DNA of 64,000 bases from an uncultured Ruminococcus sp. (GTDB taxonomy: Bacteria; Bacillota; Clostridia; Oscillospirales; Acutalibacteraceae): the NCBI GenBank assembly GCA_944415425.1, contig CALYBP010000004.1, positions 1 to 64,000 of the forward strand, given 5' to 3'. Position numbers and translations under genes: made by a program. This document shows, in pieces, positions 52,015-61,079 of this stretch (its first letter is position 1; every line of letters begins with the position of its first letter). Below the pieces are notes generated by a model. The model worked only from the letters and a program-made list of their open reading frames with translations, had not been told where the DNA came from and searched no databases.

Positions 52015-54162
52015 ATGGAGTATTCAAAAATTTTATCTCAGCAGTTTAATATCAAGGAGGAATACGCGTCAAACATAATAAGTTTGCTTGACGACGGAAA
52101 CACAATCCCGTTTATAGCCCGTTACCGCAAGGAAATGCACGGTTCAATGGATGATCAGGCAATCAGAGAATTCAGCGAAAAGCTTGAATATCTGCGCAGC
52201 CTTGATAAACGCAGAGAGGAAATCCGCTCGCTTATACAGGCTCAGGAGAAGCTGACCGACGAAATATCACAACTTCTCGATAAGGCGACTGCTTTGTCAG
52301 AGCTTGAAGATATATACCGTCCTTTCAGACCCAAGAGAAAGACAAGGGCTTCTGTTGCAAAGGAAAAAGGGCTCGAACCGTTAGCAATTGAAATTATAAA
52401 GCAGGAAAAAGACTTTAATCCGAGCGCAGCCGCAGAAAAGTATATTGACGGCGAAAAGGGAGTGGAAAATGCGAAGGACGCCTTGCAGGGAGCAATGGAT
52501 ATAATCGCCGAGCAGGTGTCCGACAGCGCGGAAATTCGCAAAAGAGTGAGAAATCTAACCATTGCAAACGGCGTGGTGGTTTCAACTGCTTCCGATAAAG
52601 ACAAAGACAGCGTATATACAATATATTATGATTTTAAAGAACCTGTAAAAAAGATTGCGGGTCACAGGGTGCTTGCAATAAACAGGGGAGAAAAAGAGGG
52701 ATTTTTAAAAGTGTCGATTGAATCAGACAGCGAAAAACCTCTCGGTATAATGTTTCGTTTGCTTGATAAAAATACGAATCCGCTCTGCTCGGATATTATA
52801 AGAGAAGCTTGTACGGACGCTTACAACAGGCTTATATTTCCGTCAATAGAGCGTGAAATCAGAAACGATTTGACCGATACTGCCTCGGAAAATGCGATGA
52901 AAGTATTTGCCGTTAATCTTAAACAGCTTCTTATGCAGCCGCCCGTAAAGGGCAAAACCGTAATGGGACTTGATCCCGGTTACAGAACGGGCTGCAAGGT
53001 TGCCGTTGTTGACGACACGGGAAAGGTGCTTGATACAGCGGTAATCTATCCGACACATTCAGAAAAGAAAATTCAGGAGTCAAAGCAAAAGCTGATTGAG
53101 CTTGTCAATAAATATAATGTTGACATTATTTCAATCGGCAACGGTACTGCGAGCAAGGAAACCGAGATGTTTACGGCTGACGCAATAAAGGATGCTGACC
53201 ATACGGTTTACTATATGGTGGTAAGCGAGGCGGGAGCTTCTGTATATTCTGCTTCAAAGCTTGCGGCAACGGAGCTTCCGAATCTTGATTTAACCTTGAG
53301 AAGCGCCGTGTCCATTGCAAGACGTCTTCAGGACCCGCTTGCGGAGCTTGTAAAAATCGAGCCTAAGGCAATAGGCGTAGGGCAGTATCAGCACGATATG
53401 CCGCAAAAAAGACTCGGAGAAACGCTTGACGGTGTAGTGGAGGATTGTGTAAACTCTGTCGGAGCGGACCTCAACACGGCGTCGCCTGCGCTGCTGCTCA
53501 GAGTGTCGGGACTTAATTCAATCGTTTGTAAAAATATTGTTGCGTACCGTGAAGAAAACGGAGCGTTTTCCTCAAGAGCGGAGCTTAAAAAAGTTCCGAA
53601 ACTCGGACCGAAGGCATTTGAGCAGTGTGCGGGATTTTTAAGAGTTTCTGAAAGTAAAAATCCGCTTGACAATACTGGTGTTCACCCTGAAAGCTATAAG
53701 AGTGCAAAGGAGCTGCTGAATATCCTTGAATATTCCGAAGAAGAAATAAAATCGGGTAAATTTCCCGATTTGCAGATAAGAGTAAATAAGTACGGCACAA
53801 AAACTCTTGCCGAAAAGCTTGAAATAGGCTTGCCTACTCTTGACGATATTGTAAAAGAACTTTCAAAACCCGGCAGAGACCCCAGAGATGAAATGTCCGC
53901 TCCTCTGCTTCGCAGCGATATTTTAAATATAAAAGACTTAAAAGACGGTATGGAACTGAAAGGAACCGTACGCAATGTAATTGATTTCGGTGCGTTTGTC
54001 GATATAGGCGTTCATCAGGACGGACTTGTTCATATTTCGCAGATTTGCGATAAATATATAAAGCATCCCGGCGAAGTGCTTAAAGTCGGAGATGTGGTAA
54101 ATGTAAAAATCTTATCCGTTGATGTCGATAAGAACAGAATATCTCTGACAATGAAGTTTTAA
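52015..54162 (+). CDS. tex: Tex-family RNA-binding transcription accessory protein
   Basis: 715 residues, AGGAG site. Helical N-terminal domain with FIARYRKEMHGSMDD, then a YqgF/RuvC-like fold near 320-450 (MGLDPGYRTGCKVAVVD), helix-hairpin-helix motifs (NTASPALLLRVSGLN; KVPKLGPKAFEQ) and a C-terminal S1 domain (~645-715, GTVRNVIDFGAFVDIGVHQDGLVHIS). Tex binds nucleic acid and affects transcription and stress tolerance; it is related to eukaryotic Spt6. It is monocistronic and divergent from the thi operon. Confidence 0.95.
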   Translation: MEYSKILSQQFNIKEEYASNIISLLDDGNTIPFIARYRKEMHGSMDDQAIREFSEKLEYLRSLDKRREEIRSLIQAQEKLTDEISQLLDKATALSELEDIYRPFRPKRKTRASVAKEKGLEPLAIEIIKQEKDFNPSAAAEKYIDGEKGVENAKDALQGAMDIIAEQVSDSAEIRKRVRNLTIANGVVVSTASDKDKDSVYTIYYDFKEPVKKIAGHRVLAINRGEKEGFLKVSIESDSEKPLGIMFRLLDKNTNPLCSDIIREACTDAYNRLIFPSIEREIRNDLTDTASENAMKVFAVNLKQLLMQPPVKGKTVMGLDPGYRTGCKVAVVDDTGKVLDTAVIYPTHSEKKIQESKQKLIELVNKYNVDIISIGNGTASKETEMFTADAIKDADHTVYYMVVSEAGASVYSASKLAATELPNLDLTLRSAVSIARRLQDPLAELVKIEPKAIGVGQYQHDMPQKRLGETLDGVVEDCVNSVGADLNTASPALLLRVSGLNSIVCKNIVAYREENGAFSSRAELKKVPKLGPKAFEQCAGFLRVSESKNPLDNTGVHPESYKSAKELLNILEYSEEEIKSGKFPDLQIRVNKYGTKTLAEKLEIGLPTLDDIVKELSKPGRDPRDEMSAPLLRSDILNIKDLKDGMELKGTVRNVIDFGAFVDIGVHQDGLVHISQICDKYIKHPGEVLKVGDVVNVKILSVDVDKNRISLTMKF

Positions 54163-54249
54163 TTATTTTAATAACTTATTTCGTTAAAGGAATATAGTAA
54201 ATCCTGTTTTGTCTAAGTTTTTTGACAAAACAATGTTACAGGCAATACA

Positions 54250-54311
54250 AAATAAAGCGGCTGTTTCGTAATTTGATTTTCGTGTAAATCAAAACGAACA
54301 GCCGTTTATTT
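54250..54311. terminator. Bidirectional terminator between tex and UPF0178 gene
   Basis: AATAAAGCGGCTGTTTCGT pairs with ACGAACAGCCGTTTATT, with an inner TTGATTT/AAATCAA stem. A-rich and T-rich flanks on both strands. Confidence 0.85.
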
Positions 54312-54313
54312 AA

Positions 54314-54763
54314 TTATTTATTCAGTATTTCTTTTAAAAGTTTTTCAAATGATTTTTCGAATCGTTCGTCATCTTCACGGGTTCGTTTTCCGGGACCTTT
54401 GAGATGATTTTTGCTGTTTGACATTCTCGCTTTTTTTGCAAGATGTCTGTCCATAAGCAGACCGCCTATGTTTTCGTCCGTAAAAATCTTGCCTGATTGG
54501 TGAATACAATATCCGCCTTTTCCAAGCACCATCGCCGCTACTCCGTAGTCCTGAGTAACCGCAATATCTCCTTTTTTGCACATATTGGCAAGAGCAATAT
54601 CAACAGCGTCCGCACCCGAACCGATTACTTTTACTTCACTGTAATCACTTTTTATAATGTGGCTTGTGTCACATAGGAGTATTGTTTGTACATCATATTT
54701 TTTTGCGATTTTTTCAACAATGCTCACAACAGGACAGGCGTCTGCGTCAACAAGTATTTTCAT
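54314..54763 (-). CDS. UPF0178 protein, YaiI/YqxD family
   Basis: 149 residues. KILVDADACPVVSIVEKIA at the N-terminus and VTQDYGVAAMVLGKGG, QSGKIFTDENI and LLMDRHLAKKAR are family blocks; the Asp cluster fits a PIN/NYN-like nuclease fold, but activity has not been established. It follows the cyclophilin gene by 3 bases and shares its transcript. Confidence 0.9.
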   Translation of the reverse strand: MKILVDADACPVVSIVEKIAKKYDVQTILLCDTSHIIKSDYSEVKVIGSGADAVDIALANMCKKGDIAVTQDYGVAAMVLGKGGYCIHQSGKIFTDENIGGLLMDRHLAKKARMSNSKNHLKGPGKRTREDDERFEKSFEKLLKEILNK

Positions 54764-54766
54764 TTT

Positions 54767-55429
54767 TTAATCAACAATTTCGATAGTATTGATAATCGGC
54801 TGGTCATCTGGAGAAACCGTTCCGTTATCATCAGTCACGGGAGTTTCCTCACAAATTTTGTCAACTATATCCATTCCGTCCGTAACATGACCGAATCCAG
54901 CGTATTGACCGTCAAGGAATGTGCTGTCCTGATGCACAATAAAAAACTGCGAGCTTGCGCTGTTATACAGAGTTGAACGAGCCATTGAAATTACGCCTCT
55001 TGTGTGCGAAATATCGTTTGCGACTCCGTTTGCCGAAAATTCACCTTTTATTTCCTTGTCGCTGCCGCCCGTGCCGTCACCGTTCGGGTCACCGCCCTGC
55101 ATCATAAAACCGTTTATGATTCTGTGGAAAGTAAGCCCGTCGTAAAAACCCTGGTTTGCGAGGTTTACAAAGTTTGTTACGGTAATCGGTGCGGTATCTG
55201 CGTCAAGCTCAAGCGTAATTTTACCGTAGTCCTTAATATCAATAACCGCTGTTTTTTTGCCCGAAAGCAAGTTTTCTTCACTTGAAGACTCGGAAGTAGA
55301 TTGTGATGATGAGCTTGATTCCGTCTTTTCGGAGCATCCGCTGAATACAGCCGTTGACACAATTAATGCAAGCACACAAATTGTGCTTAAAATTCTTGTG
55401 ATAAGTGACTTTGAACTTGTTTTTATCAT
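54767..55429 (-). CDS. Secreted lipoprotein peptidyl-prolyl isomerase, cyclophilin type
   Basis: 220 residues. Lipoprotein signal with lipobox VFSGC (Cys ~32), a Ser/Glu-rich spacer (~35-53) and a cyclophilin domain (~60-218). Active-site blocks are TFHRIINGFMMQGGDP, GEFSANG, and SQFFIVHQDSTFLDGQYAGFGHV. It should help fold proteins on the outer membrane face. It uses the cyclophilin fold rather than the PrsA parvulin fold. Confidence 0.92.
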   Translation of the reverse strand: MIKTSSKSLITRILSTICVLALIVSTAVFSGCSEKTESSSSSQSTSESSSEENLLSGKKTAVIDIKDYGKITLELDADTAPITVTNFVNLANQGFYDGLTFHRIINGFMMQGGDPNGDGTGGSDKEIKGEFSANGVANDISHTRGVISMARSTLYNSASSQFFIVHQDSTFLDGQYAGFGHVTDGMDIVDKICEETPVTDDNGTVSPDDQPIINTIEIVD

Positions 55430-55678
55430 TTTAAATATTCCTTTCAGTATAAATTATTTTTATTTTATCATTTTTTATTTCTTAAATCAATAAGTTGTTT
55501 TTTTAAGTGAGTATTCACCATCACAAAATAATTCTAATGCAGAATTATTAAAAATAAAAATTGCTAAGACTTTAATTAAATTATCCTTTGTAAATATTCG
55601 TGTGATATTTCGTGTGATATTTTTGAAAAACATTACAATAAAGTGAAAATATTTTATTTTAAAAAATATATAATTAAA
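55430..55678. other. AT-rich interval with no gene seen
   Basis: About 250 bases between the cyclophilin gene and the tRNA-Ser terminator. A 68-codon frame on the minus strand runs into the terminator and has no convincing start. A promoter for the cyclophilin gene must lie here, but I see no clear match. Confidence 0.5.
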
Positions 55679-55727
55679 AAATCCGATAGGCAAGCCGTTT
55701 TTTGTTAATTGGGCTTATCTATCGGAT
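55679..55727 (-). terminator. Terminator of tRNA-Ser
   Basis: On the minus strand AAATCCGATAgATAAGCC pairs with GGCTTgCCTATCGGATTT, then T6. The CCGAT/AAGCC pattern resembles the tRNA-Gly terminator. Confidence 0.85.
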
Positions 55728-55735
55728 TTAATCTT

Positions 55736-55828
55736 TGGCGGAGAGAAGGGGATTCGAACCCCTGGTACGGTGATTACCGTACACATGATTTCCAATCATG
55801 CTCCTTCGGCCAGCTCGGACATCTCTCC
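55736..55828 (-). tRNA. tRNA-Ser (anticodon GGA)
   Basis: 90-base class II tRNA plus encoded CCA. Acceptor GGAGAGA pairs with TCTCTCC. The anticodon stem CATGA/TCATG holds loop TTGGAAA, anticodon GGA (reads UCC and UCU). The long variable arm GTACGGTgattACCGTAC is typical of tRNA-Ser. It stands alone between a promoter and terminator. Confidence 0.97.
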
Positions 55829-55842
55829 AAACACCGCTGATT

Positions 55843-55871
55843 ATTATAGCAAATTAATTTTAAAAAATCAA
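55843..55871 (-). promoter_or_regulatory. Promoter of tRNA-Ser
   Basis: On the minus strand TTGATT (55871-55866) and TATAAT (55848-55843), 17-base spacer, ending 14 bases before the tRNA. Confidence 0.8.
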
Positions 55872-55879
55872 GATAAATT

Positions 55880-56800
55880 TTAGAACCATTTATTTTTTTT
55901 AAAAAATATAACAGAAACTATTATTATAACAAGACAAACGGCTATTATGACGGGATAACTGTAAGCAAAACCTATTTCCGGCATCTTTAAATTCATTCCG
56001 TACCAGCCGGTTATCAGCGTCATAGGCAAAATAATGACAGATATTACAGTCAACAGCTTCATAGATTTGTTGAGCTGCAAATCAACCTCAGATTGATACG
56101 CGCTTCTTATTTCCGTGGCGTAGTTTTGAAGATTCCTTGTTTTTGAAACAAGTTTGTCAATCTTGCTGTCAAGCATATTAAGACTTTTCAGAGTTGAAAT
56201 GCACAGAAGCTCATTGTTGTTTTGCATTAAATCAGAAACTAAGTTAATAAGCTGTTCATAGTAAAGCTCAATCCACATAAGATGCTTTTTAATATTTAGA
56301 ATTTGTTTTGAAAAGGTTTTATCTGTACAGCCCGAAAAGGCGTTTATTTCAAGGGAGGATAGCTTTTTTTCAATTTCCTCAAGATGAACGAGGTCGCCGA
56401 AGATTAGCTTGCTCATAAAGTGATAAATAAGGCAGTCGGAGGTTATATTTTGAAGTTTCTCGTGCATAATTTTTCTAAGCATAGCTTCAATATGACGCGG
56501 TTCAGTTGTGTAGAATGAAATACAGTTTTTCTCAAGTATTATGTATACAGGAGTGTTTTGAGATGTCTGTCTTTCAATATTGACCATATTAAGGCAAATA
56601 ACATCATAATTTCCGTAGCTTTCAAACCTTGAATATGTTTTTGTGAATATGTTATTTAACAAACCTTGTTTTTTATTGTCGTTTATCTGCGGTATTTCTC
56701 CCTTAGAATAATTAACTGTTTCGACTAATTCATCATAATTGCAGTTTGAGTCGAACTCAGTCAATTTGCCGTTAATTATACCGTATTTCATATTAAACAC
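55880..56800 (-). CDS. CorA-family magnesium transporter
   Basis: 306 residues. The long cytoplasmic N-terminal part is followed by a coiled segment (RNLQNYATEIRSAYQSEVDLQLNKSMK) and two C-terminal helices (~247-267 and ~281-300). The selectivity motif GMN is present in WYGMNLKMPE between the helices. Basic residues close the C-terminus. It transports Mg2+ or another divalent metal. Divergent from pyrH. Confidence 0.92.
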   Translation of the reverse strand: MFNMKYGIINGKLTEFDSNCNYDELVETVNYSKGEIPQINDNKKQGLLNNIFTKTYSRFESYGNYDVICLNMVNIERQTSQNTPVYIILEKNCISFYTTEPRHIEAMLRKIMHEKLQNITSDCLIYHFMSKLIFGDLVHLEEIEKKLSSLEINAFSGCTDKTFSKQILNIKKHLMWIELYYEQLINLVSDLMQNNNELLCISTLKSLNMLDSKIDKLVSKTRNLQNYATEIRSAYQSEVDLQLNKSMKLLTVISVIILPMTLITGWYGMNLKMPEIGFAYSYPVIIAVCLVIIIVSVIFFKKNKWF

Positions 56801-56894
56801 CTCAACTTACATTTTATAATATATCACACGATATGTCAATCAACTAAATTTATTCACCTGATTAATAAAAGTATAAATTATTGCGTGTTTAACC

Positions 56895-56923
56895 TTTACA
56901 AAATATACAAATTATTGTATTAT
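56895..56923 (+). promoter_or_regulatory. Promoter of pyrH operon
   Basis: TTTACA (56895-56900), 17-base spacer, TATTAT (56918-56923), 35 bases before the pyrH ATG. Confidence 0.7.
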
Positions 56924-56957
56924 ATATTTGACTATAAATTATCGTGGGGTGTCGAAT

Positions 56958-57671
56958 ATGCAACCGAAATATAAAAGGATATTGTTAAAGCTTTCAGGTG
57001 AGTCGCTTGCGGGAAGTATGAAAACCGGCATTGACTTTGACACGGTTCTTAAATTTTGTCAACCTATAAAAAAGTGTGTTGATGAAGGTGTTGAAGTCGC
57101 TATCGTCGTAGGCGGAGGTAACTTCTGGAGAGGCAGAAGCTCGGGAGATATGGACAGAACAAGAGCAGATCATATGGGTATGCTTGCAACAGTAATAAAC
57201 GCTCTCGGAGTTTGCGATGCACTTGAGCAGTTAGGTCTTGATGTGCGGGTACAAACTGCTATTTCCATGCGTCAGGTTGCGGAACCGTATATCAGAAACA
57301 AGGCGATTCGTCATCTTGAGAAGGGAAGAGTTGTTATTTTCGGCTGCGGAACAGGTAACCCGTTTTTCAGTACAGACACAGCGGCTGCGCTCCGTGCAGC
57401 AGAGATTGAGGCAGATGTAATTATGAAAGCCACAATGGTTGACGGTGTGTACGATAGTGACCCTAAAGTCAATGAAAATGCTGTTAAGTATGATACAATA
57501 TCTTTTCATGAGGTTCTCAGCAAGGATCTTGCCGTAATGGACAGTACAGCTGCTTCTTTATGCAAGGATAATGCAATTCCGATTCTTGTTTTCAGTATAG
57601 ATGATCCGGACAACATCTACAAAGCTGTTTGCGGAGAAAATATCGGTACTCTTGTTGATACAAACGACTGA
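56958..57671 (+). CDS. pyrH: UMP kinase PyrH
   Basis: PyrH phosphorylates UMP to UDP. 237 residues from the ATG at 56958; upstream codons in the frame are probably leader. [14 protein letters not shown] and [10 protein letters not shown] are the phosphate-binding segments, followed by [17 protein letters not shown], the conserved [20 protein letters not shown] and DGVYDSDP. First of the long growth operon (pyrH-frr-uppS-cdsA-dxr-rseP-ispG). Confidence 0.96.
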   Translation: MQPKYKRILLKLSGESLAGSMKTGIDFDTVLKFCQPIKKCVDEGVEVAIVVGGGNFWRGRSSGDMDRTRADHMGMLATVINALGVCDALEQLGLDVRVQTAISMRQVAEPYIRNKAIRHLEKGRVVIFGCGTGNPFFSTDTAAALRAAEIEADVIMKATMVDGVYDSDPKVNENAVKYDTISFHEVLSKDLAVMDSTAASLCKDNAIPILVFSIDDPDNIYKAVCGENIGTLVDTND

Positions 57672-57716
57672 TTAAATCAATTTATAATTCATAATATTTA
57701 TTAGGAGGCCTAACAT

Positions 57717-58271
57717 ATGCAGACCCAGTTAAAAAAAGCAGACGAAGCCATGGGCAGAAGAGTTGACCACATGTGCAAGGAATTTTCGGAGATAAGAGCT
57801 GGTAGAGCAAATCCTGCCGTGCTTGATAAAGTCAAGGTTGATTATTACGGCGCACCTACGCCTGTTAATCAGCTTGCGGCCGTTTCGGTAACAGAGGCGA
57901 GAACTCTTACAATACAACCTTGGGATATGTCGGTTTTGAAACTTATTGAAAAGGCTATTCAAACTTCCGAAATCGGCATTAATCCGCAAAACGACGGAAA
58001 AATAATCAGACTTATTTTTCCCCCGCTCACAGAGGATAGACGTAAGGAAATTGTAAAAGATGTTCAGAAAATTGCCGAGGACACAAAGGTTCAGGTGAGA
58101 AATGTCCGCCGTGATACCATAGATAAGCTCAAAACTATGAAAAAATCGGGCGAGCTTACCGAGGACGATCTCAAGCAGGGTGAGAAGAAAACACAGGACC
58201 TTACTGATAAATACATTAAAAACATTGATAAAATCTCCGCTGATAAACAGAAAGAAATTTTGGAGATATAA
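57717..58271 (+). CDS. frr: Ribosome recycling factor
   Basis: 184 residues, GGAGG site. Three-helix bundle and beta/alpha domain: FSEIRAGRANPAVLDKVKVDYYG, PLNQLA-type hinge (here TPVNQLAAVS), RLIFPPLTEDRRKEIVKDV and the C-terminal helix. It splits post-termination ribosomes with EF-G. pyrH-frr order is conserved. uppS starts 1 base after the stop. Confidence 0.97.
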   Translation: MQTQLKKADEAMGRRVDHMCKEFSEIRAGRANPAVLDKVKVDYYGAPTPVNQLAAVSVTEARTLTIQPWDMSVLKLIEKAIQTSEIGINPQNDGKIIRLIFPPLTEDRRKEIVKDVQKIAEDTKVQVRNVRRDTIDKLKTMKKSGELTEDDLKQGEKKTQDLTDKYIKNIDKISADKQKEILEI

Positions 58272-58272
58272 G

Positions 58273-59016
58273 ATGGCTTTTTTTAACGGAAAAAAAGCTT
58301 CTGATGAGCTTGATAGATCAATACTGCCAAGTCATATCGGCATAATTATGGACGGTAACGGCAGATGGGCAAAAAAACGAGGACTTCCTCGCAAGGCGGG
58401 GCATTCTGCCGGTGCTAAAACCTTTCGTAAAATCACAAGATACTGCTCCGATATAGGAATAAAATATCTTACAGTTTATGCGTTTTCAACAGAAAACTGG
58501 AAACGCCCTGACGATGAAGTTAATTCGCTTATGAAGCTTTTTAAGTCATATCTTGAAGAAGCTCTTTCCGATTTTAAGGACGACAGTATTGTTGTTAGAT
58601 TTATAGGTGACAAATCGCCGTTTGATGAAGAACTGCGTAATCTTATGATTGAGAACGAAGAAAGCTCAAAAAATCGTGACGGTATGGTTCTTAATATTGC
58701 AATGAACTACGGAAGCCGTGACGAAATTGTGCGTGCCGTAAAAAATATTTGTTCCGATGTTATAAAAGGCAAGGTTTCTCAGGACAAAATTGACGAACAG
58801 CTTATCTCAGATTATCTGTATACAGGCGGACAGCCCGATCCGGACTTGATTATCAGACCGAGCGGGGAATACAGAATATCTAATTTTATGCTGTGGCAGA
58901 GTGCTTATACCGAGTTTGTTATAATGAACAAGCTCTGGCCTGATTTTAAAGAATCCGATTTGGATGAAGCGCTAAAAATTTATTCAAAGAGAAACAGACG
59001 TTACGGCGGAGTATAA
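58273..59016 (+). CDS. uppS: Isoprenyl transferase (undecaprenyl diphosphate synthase)
   Basis: UppS makes the C55 lipid carrier for the cell wall. 247 residues from the ATG at 58273. HIGIIMDGNGRWAKKRG holds the catalytic Asp and GNGRW pyrophosphate loop. YAFSTENWKRP, AMNYGSRDEIV and DLIIRPSGEYRISNFMLWQSAYTEF are all present. TGGAGA before the start. Longer upstream frame overlaps frr and is rejected. Confidence 0.96.
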   Translation: MAFFNGKKASDELDRSILPSHIGIIMDGNGRWAKKRGLPRKAGHSAGAKTFRKITRYCSDIGIKYLTVYAFSTENWKRPDDEVNSLMKLFKSYLEEALSDFKDDSIVVRFIGDKSPFDEELRNLMIENEESSKNRDGMVLNIAMNYGSRDEIVRAVKNICSDVIKGKVSQDKIDEQLISDYLYTGGQPDPDLIIRPSGEYRISNFMLWQSAYTEFVIMNKLWPDFKESDLDEALKIYSKRNRRYGGV

Positions 59017-59029
59017 AGGGTTGGTGTGA

Positions 59030-59860
59030 ATGAAATCTTTAAAGCCGAGGCTGCTTACTGCCGTCGTCGGAATTACATTGCTTGTACTGATAATAATTGC
59101 AAGCGAGTGGTGGAATCCATTTTTGGGAATAATTGTAGGGATTGCTTCCGCTTTTATGGTAGGAGAGTACCTAAACGCAAATAAGCTTCTCAGAAATTTT
59201 TGGCTTTCAGTACCCTGCATATTTTTTGCTTTTCTTGTTTCGGTCGCTATTACCACAAGGTATGTATATTTTGCGATTGTTTTGTTTATTATTGCTTGTT
59301 TTTCTGTTTTAATAATAAGGCACGATCATTTGACATATACTGAAATTGCATACGCCGCTTTCGGTACTGCGCTTATTTCCTTTGGTATGAGCGCTTTGAC
59401 TGTTATGTGTTCGAGTAGTTTTGGTGTTACATTTTACTTTTGTACGGCATTTGCTTTACCGTGGATGGCGGATGCAGGCGGATTTTTTGTCGGAGCGGCA
59501 TTTGGCAAGCATAAGCTTTGCCCGGGAATAAGTCCTAAGAAGACCGTAGAAGGCGCTGTGGGCGGAATAATTTTCTGCATTTTAACTGCCGTTGTTATCG
59601 GTCTTATTTTCCGGTTTACGGTATTTTCTGATTTAAAGGTTAATTTTTGGTCACTCATGCTTCTGGGGTTAATCGACGCACCTGTATCAATTCTCGGTGA
59701 TTTGAGCTTTTCTCTGATAAAACGAAGTCTTAAAATCAAGGATTACGGTTCTGTTTTTCCCGGACACGGCGGAATGCTCGACAGGTTCGACAGCATAATT
59801 TTTACAGCTCCGGTATTGGTTGTCGTAAATAATTTAATTCCTATGATTTCTGTGGTGTAA
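59030..59860 (+). CDS. cdsA: Phosphatidate cytidylyltransferase CdsA
   Basis: CdsA makes CDP-diacylglycerol, the substrate for the pgsA-type enzyme at 13.3 kb. 276 residues, about eight helices. The signature SISLIKRSLKIKDYGSVFPGHGGMLDRFDS (here LSFSLIKRSLKIKDYGS.. at ~225) and CPGISPKKTVEGAVGG are intact. Opens KPRLLTAVVGI. Followed 1 base later by dxr. Confidence 0.95.
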   Translation: MKSLKPRLLTAVVGITLLVLIIIASEWWNPFLGIIVGIASAFMVGEYLNANKLLRNFWLSVPCIFFAFLVSVAITTRYVYFAIVLFIIACFSVLIIRHDHLTYTEIAYAAFGTALISFGMSALTVMCSSSFGVTFYFCTAFALPWMADAGGFFVGAAFGKHKLCPGISPKKTVEGAVGGIIFCILTAVVIGLIFRFTVFSDLKVNFWSLMLLGLIDAPVSILGDLSFSLIKRSLKIKDYGSVFPGHGGMLDRFDSIIFTAPVLVVVNNLIPMISVV

Positions 59861-59861
59861 A

Positions 59862-61010
59862 ATGATTAATGGTATTTCTATATTAGGTTCAACCGGCTCA
59901 ATCGGCACTCAAACTCTTGATGTTGTCGATAAGCTCGGATTAAACGCAGTAGCTTTAACTGCTTCGACAAATATTGATCTGCTCGAAAAGCAGGTCCGTA
60001 AGTATAAACCTTTACTTGCCGTTGTTTTTGACGAAACAATGGCAAAAATTTTTAAGGATAACATAAGAGACACCGACACAAAAGTTTTATGCGGTATGCA
60101 AGGACTTGTTGAGGCTGCGTCTTTGTCATCGGCCGATCTGGTGCTTAATTCGGTTGTGGGCATGGTTGGATTGAAACCGACTATTGCGGCCGCAGAAGCA
60201 AAAAAAGATATTGCGCTTGCAAACAAAGAAACTCTTGTTGCAGGGGGCAGTCTTGTTACGGATGCGGTCAGAAGAAACGGAGTAAAACTGCTGCCTGTTG
60301 ACAGCGAACATTCGGCGATTTTTCAATGCCTCCAGGGTGCACCCGACTCAAAATGCCTAAAAAAACTCATTCTTACAGCTTCCGGAGGTCCTTTTTTCGG
60401 AAAATCTTATGAGGCTCTTAGGTCTGTAACAGTTGAGCAGGCACTTAATCATCCTAATTGGAGTATGGGTAAAAAAATAACCATCGATTCTGCTACAATG
60501 ATGAACAAAGGACTTGAAATTATTGAAGCAAGCAGGTTATTTGATGTGAGCGGTGATAACATAGATGTGGTTGTTCACAGAGAAAGCGTTATTCATTCTA
60601 TGATACAGTTTTGTGATAATTCTGTTATTGCTCAGCTCGGACTTCCTGATATGAGAATACCAATCCAGTATGCTATAACATATCCGAACAGATACCCTTC
60701 TCCCGTAGGAGAGCTTGACCTTACTAAAATCGGCTCTCTTACATTCTACAAGCCCGACAGCAAAACATTTAAGTGCCTTGATGCCTGCAAAAAGGCGCTA
60801 TCTAAAGGCGGTTCGGCAACTGCAATCGCTAACGGCGCTAATGAAGAGGCGAATATGCTGTTTAGAAACGGCAAGATTTCTTTCCTTGATATAGGCGAAC
60901 TTGTAAACAGCGCTGTTGACAATATACCTTGTTGTGAGTTAAGAAGCGTTGATGATGTAATTTCTTCTGATCAAAGAGCAAGAGAATATGTAAGGCAGAA
61001 TGTTTGCTGA
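59862..61010 (+). CDS. dxr: 1-deoxy-D-xylulose 5-phosphate reductoisomerase
   Basis: Dxr makes MEP in the non-mevalonate isoprenoid pathway. 382 residues. NADPH loop ISILGSTGSIGTQTLDVV, then LANKETLVAGGSLV, PVDSEHSAIFQCLQG with the metal acids and active-site loop, LTASGGPFFG, HPNWSMGKKITIDSATMMNKGLE. The C-terminal NGANEEA is normal. The next gene starts 69 bases later. Confidence 0.96.
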   Translation: MINGISILGSTGSIGTQTLDVVDKLGLNAVALTASTNIDLLEKQVRKYKPLLAVVFDETMAKIFKDNIRDTDTKVLCGMQGLVEAASLSSADLVLNSVVGMVGLKPTIAAAEAKKDIALANKETLVAGGSLVTDAVRRNGVKLLPVDSEHSAIFQCLQGAPDSKCLKKLILTASGGPFFGKSYEALRSVTVEQALNHPNWSMGKKITIDSATMMNKGLEIIEASRLFDVSGDNIDVVVHRESVIHSMIQFCDNSVIAQLGLPDMRIPIQYAITYPNRYPSPVGELDLTKIGSLTFYKPDSKTFKCLDACKKALSKGGSATAIANGANEEANMLFRNGKISFLDIGELVNSAVDNIPCCELRSVDDVISSDQRAREYVRQNVC

Positions 61011-61079
61011 CGCTTTAAAAACATAAAAATTTTGCGGTGAATATTGCGGTAAATTAATAATCGGAGTTGAAATAATTTA

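Noticed and set aside
55487-55693. 68-codon minus-strand frame
   Set aside because: Begins in the tRNA-Ser terminator, is extremely AT-rich and has no convincing ribosome binding site.
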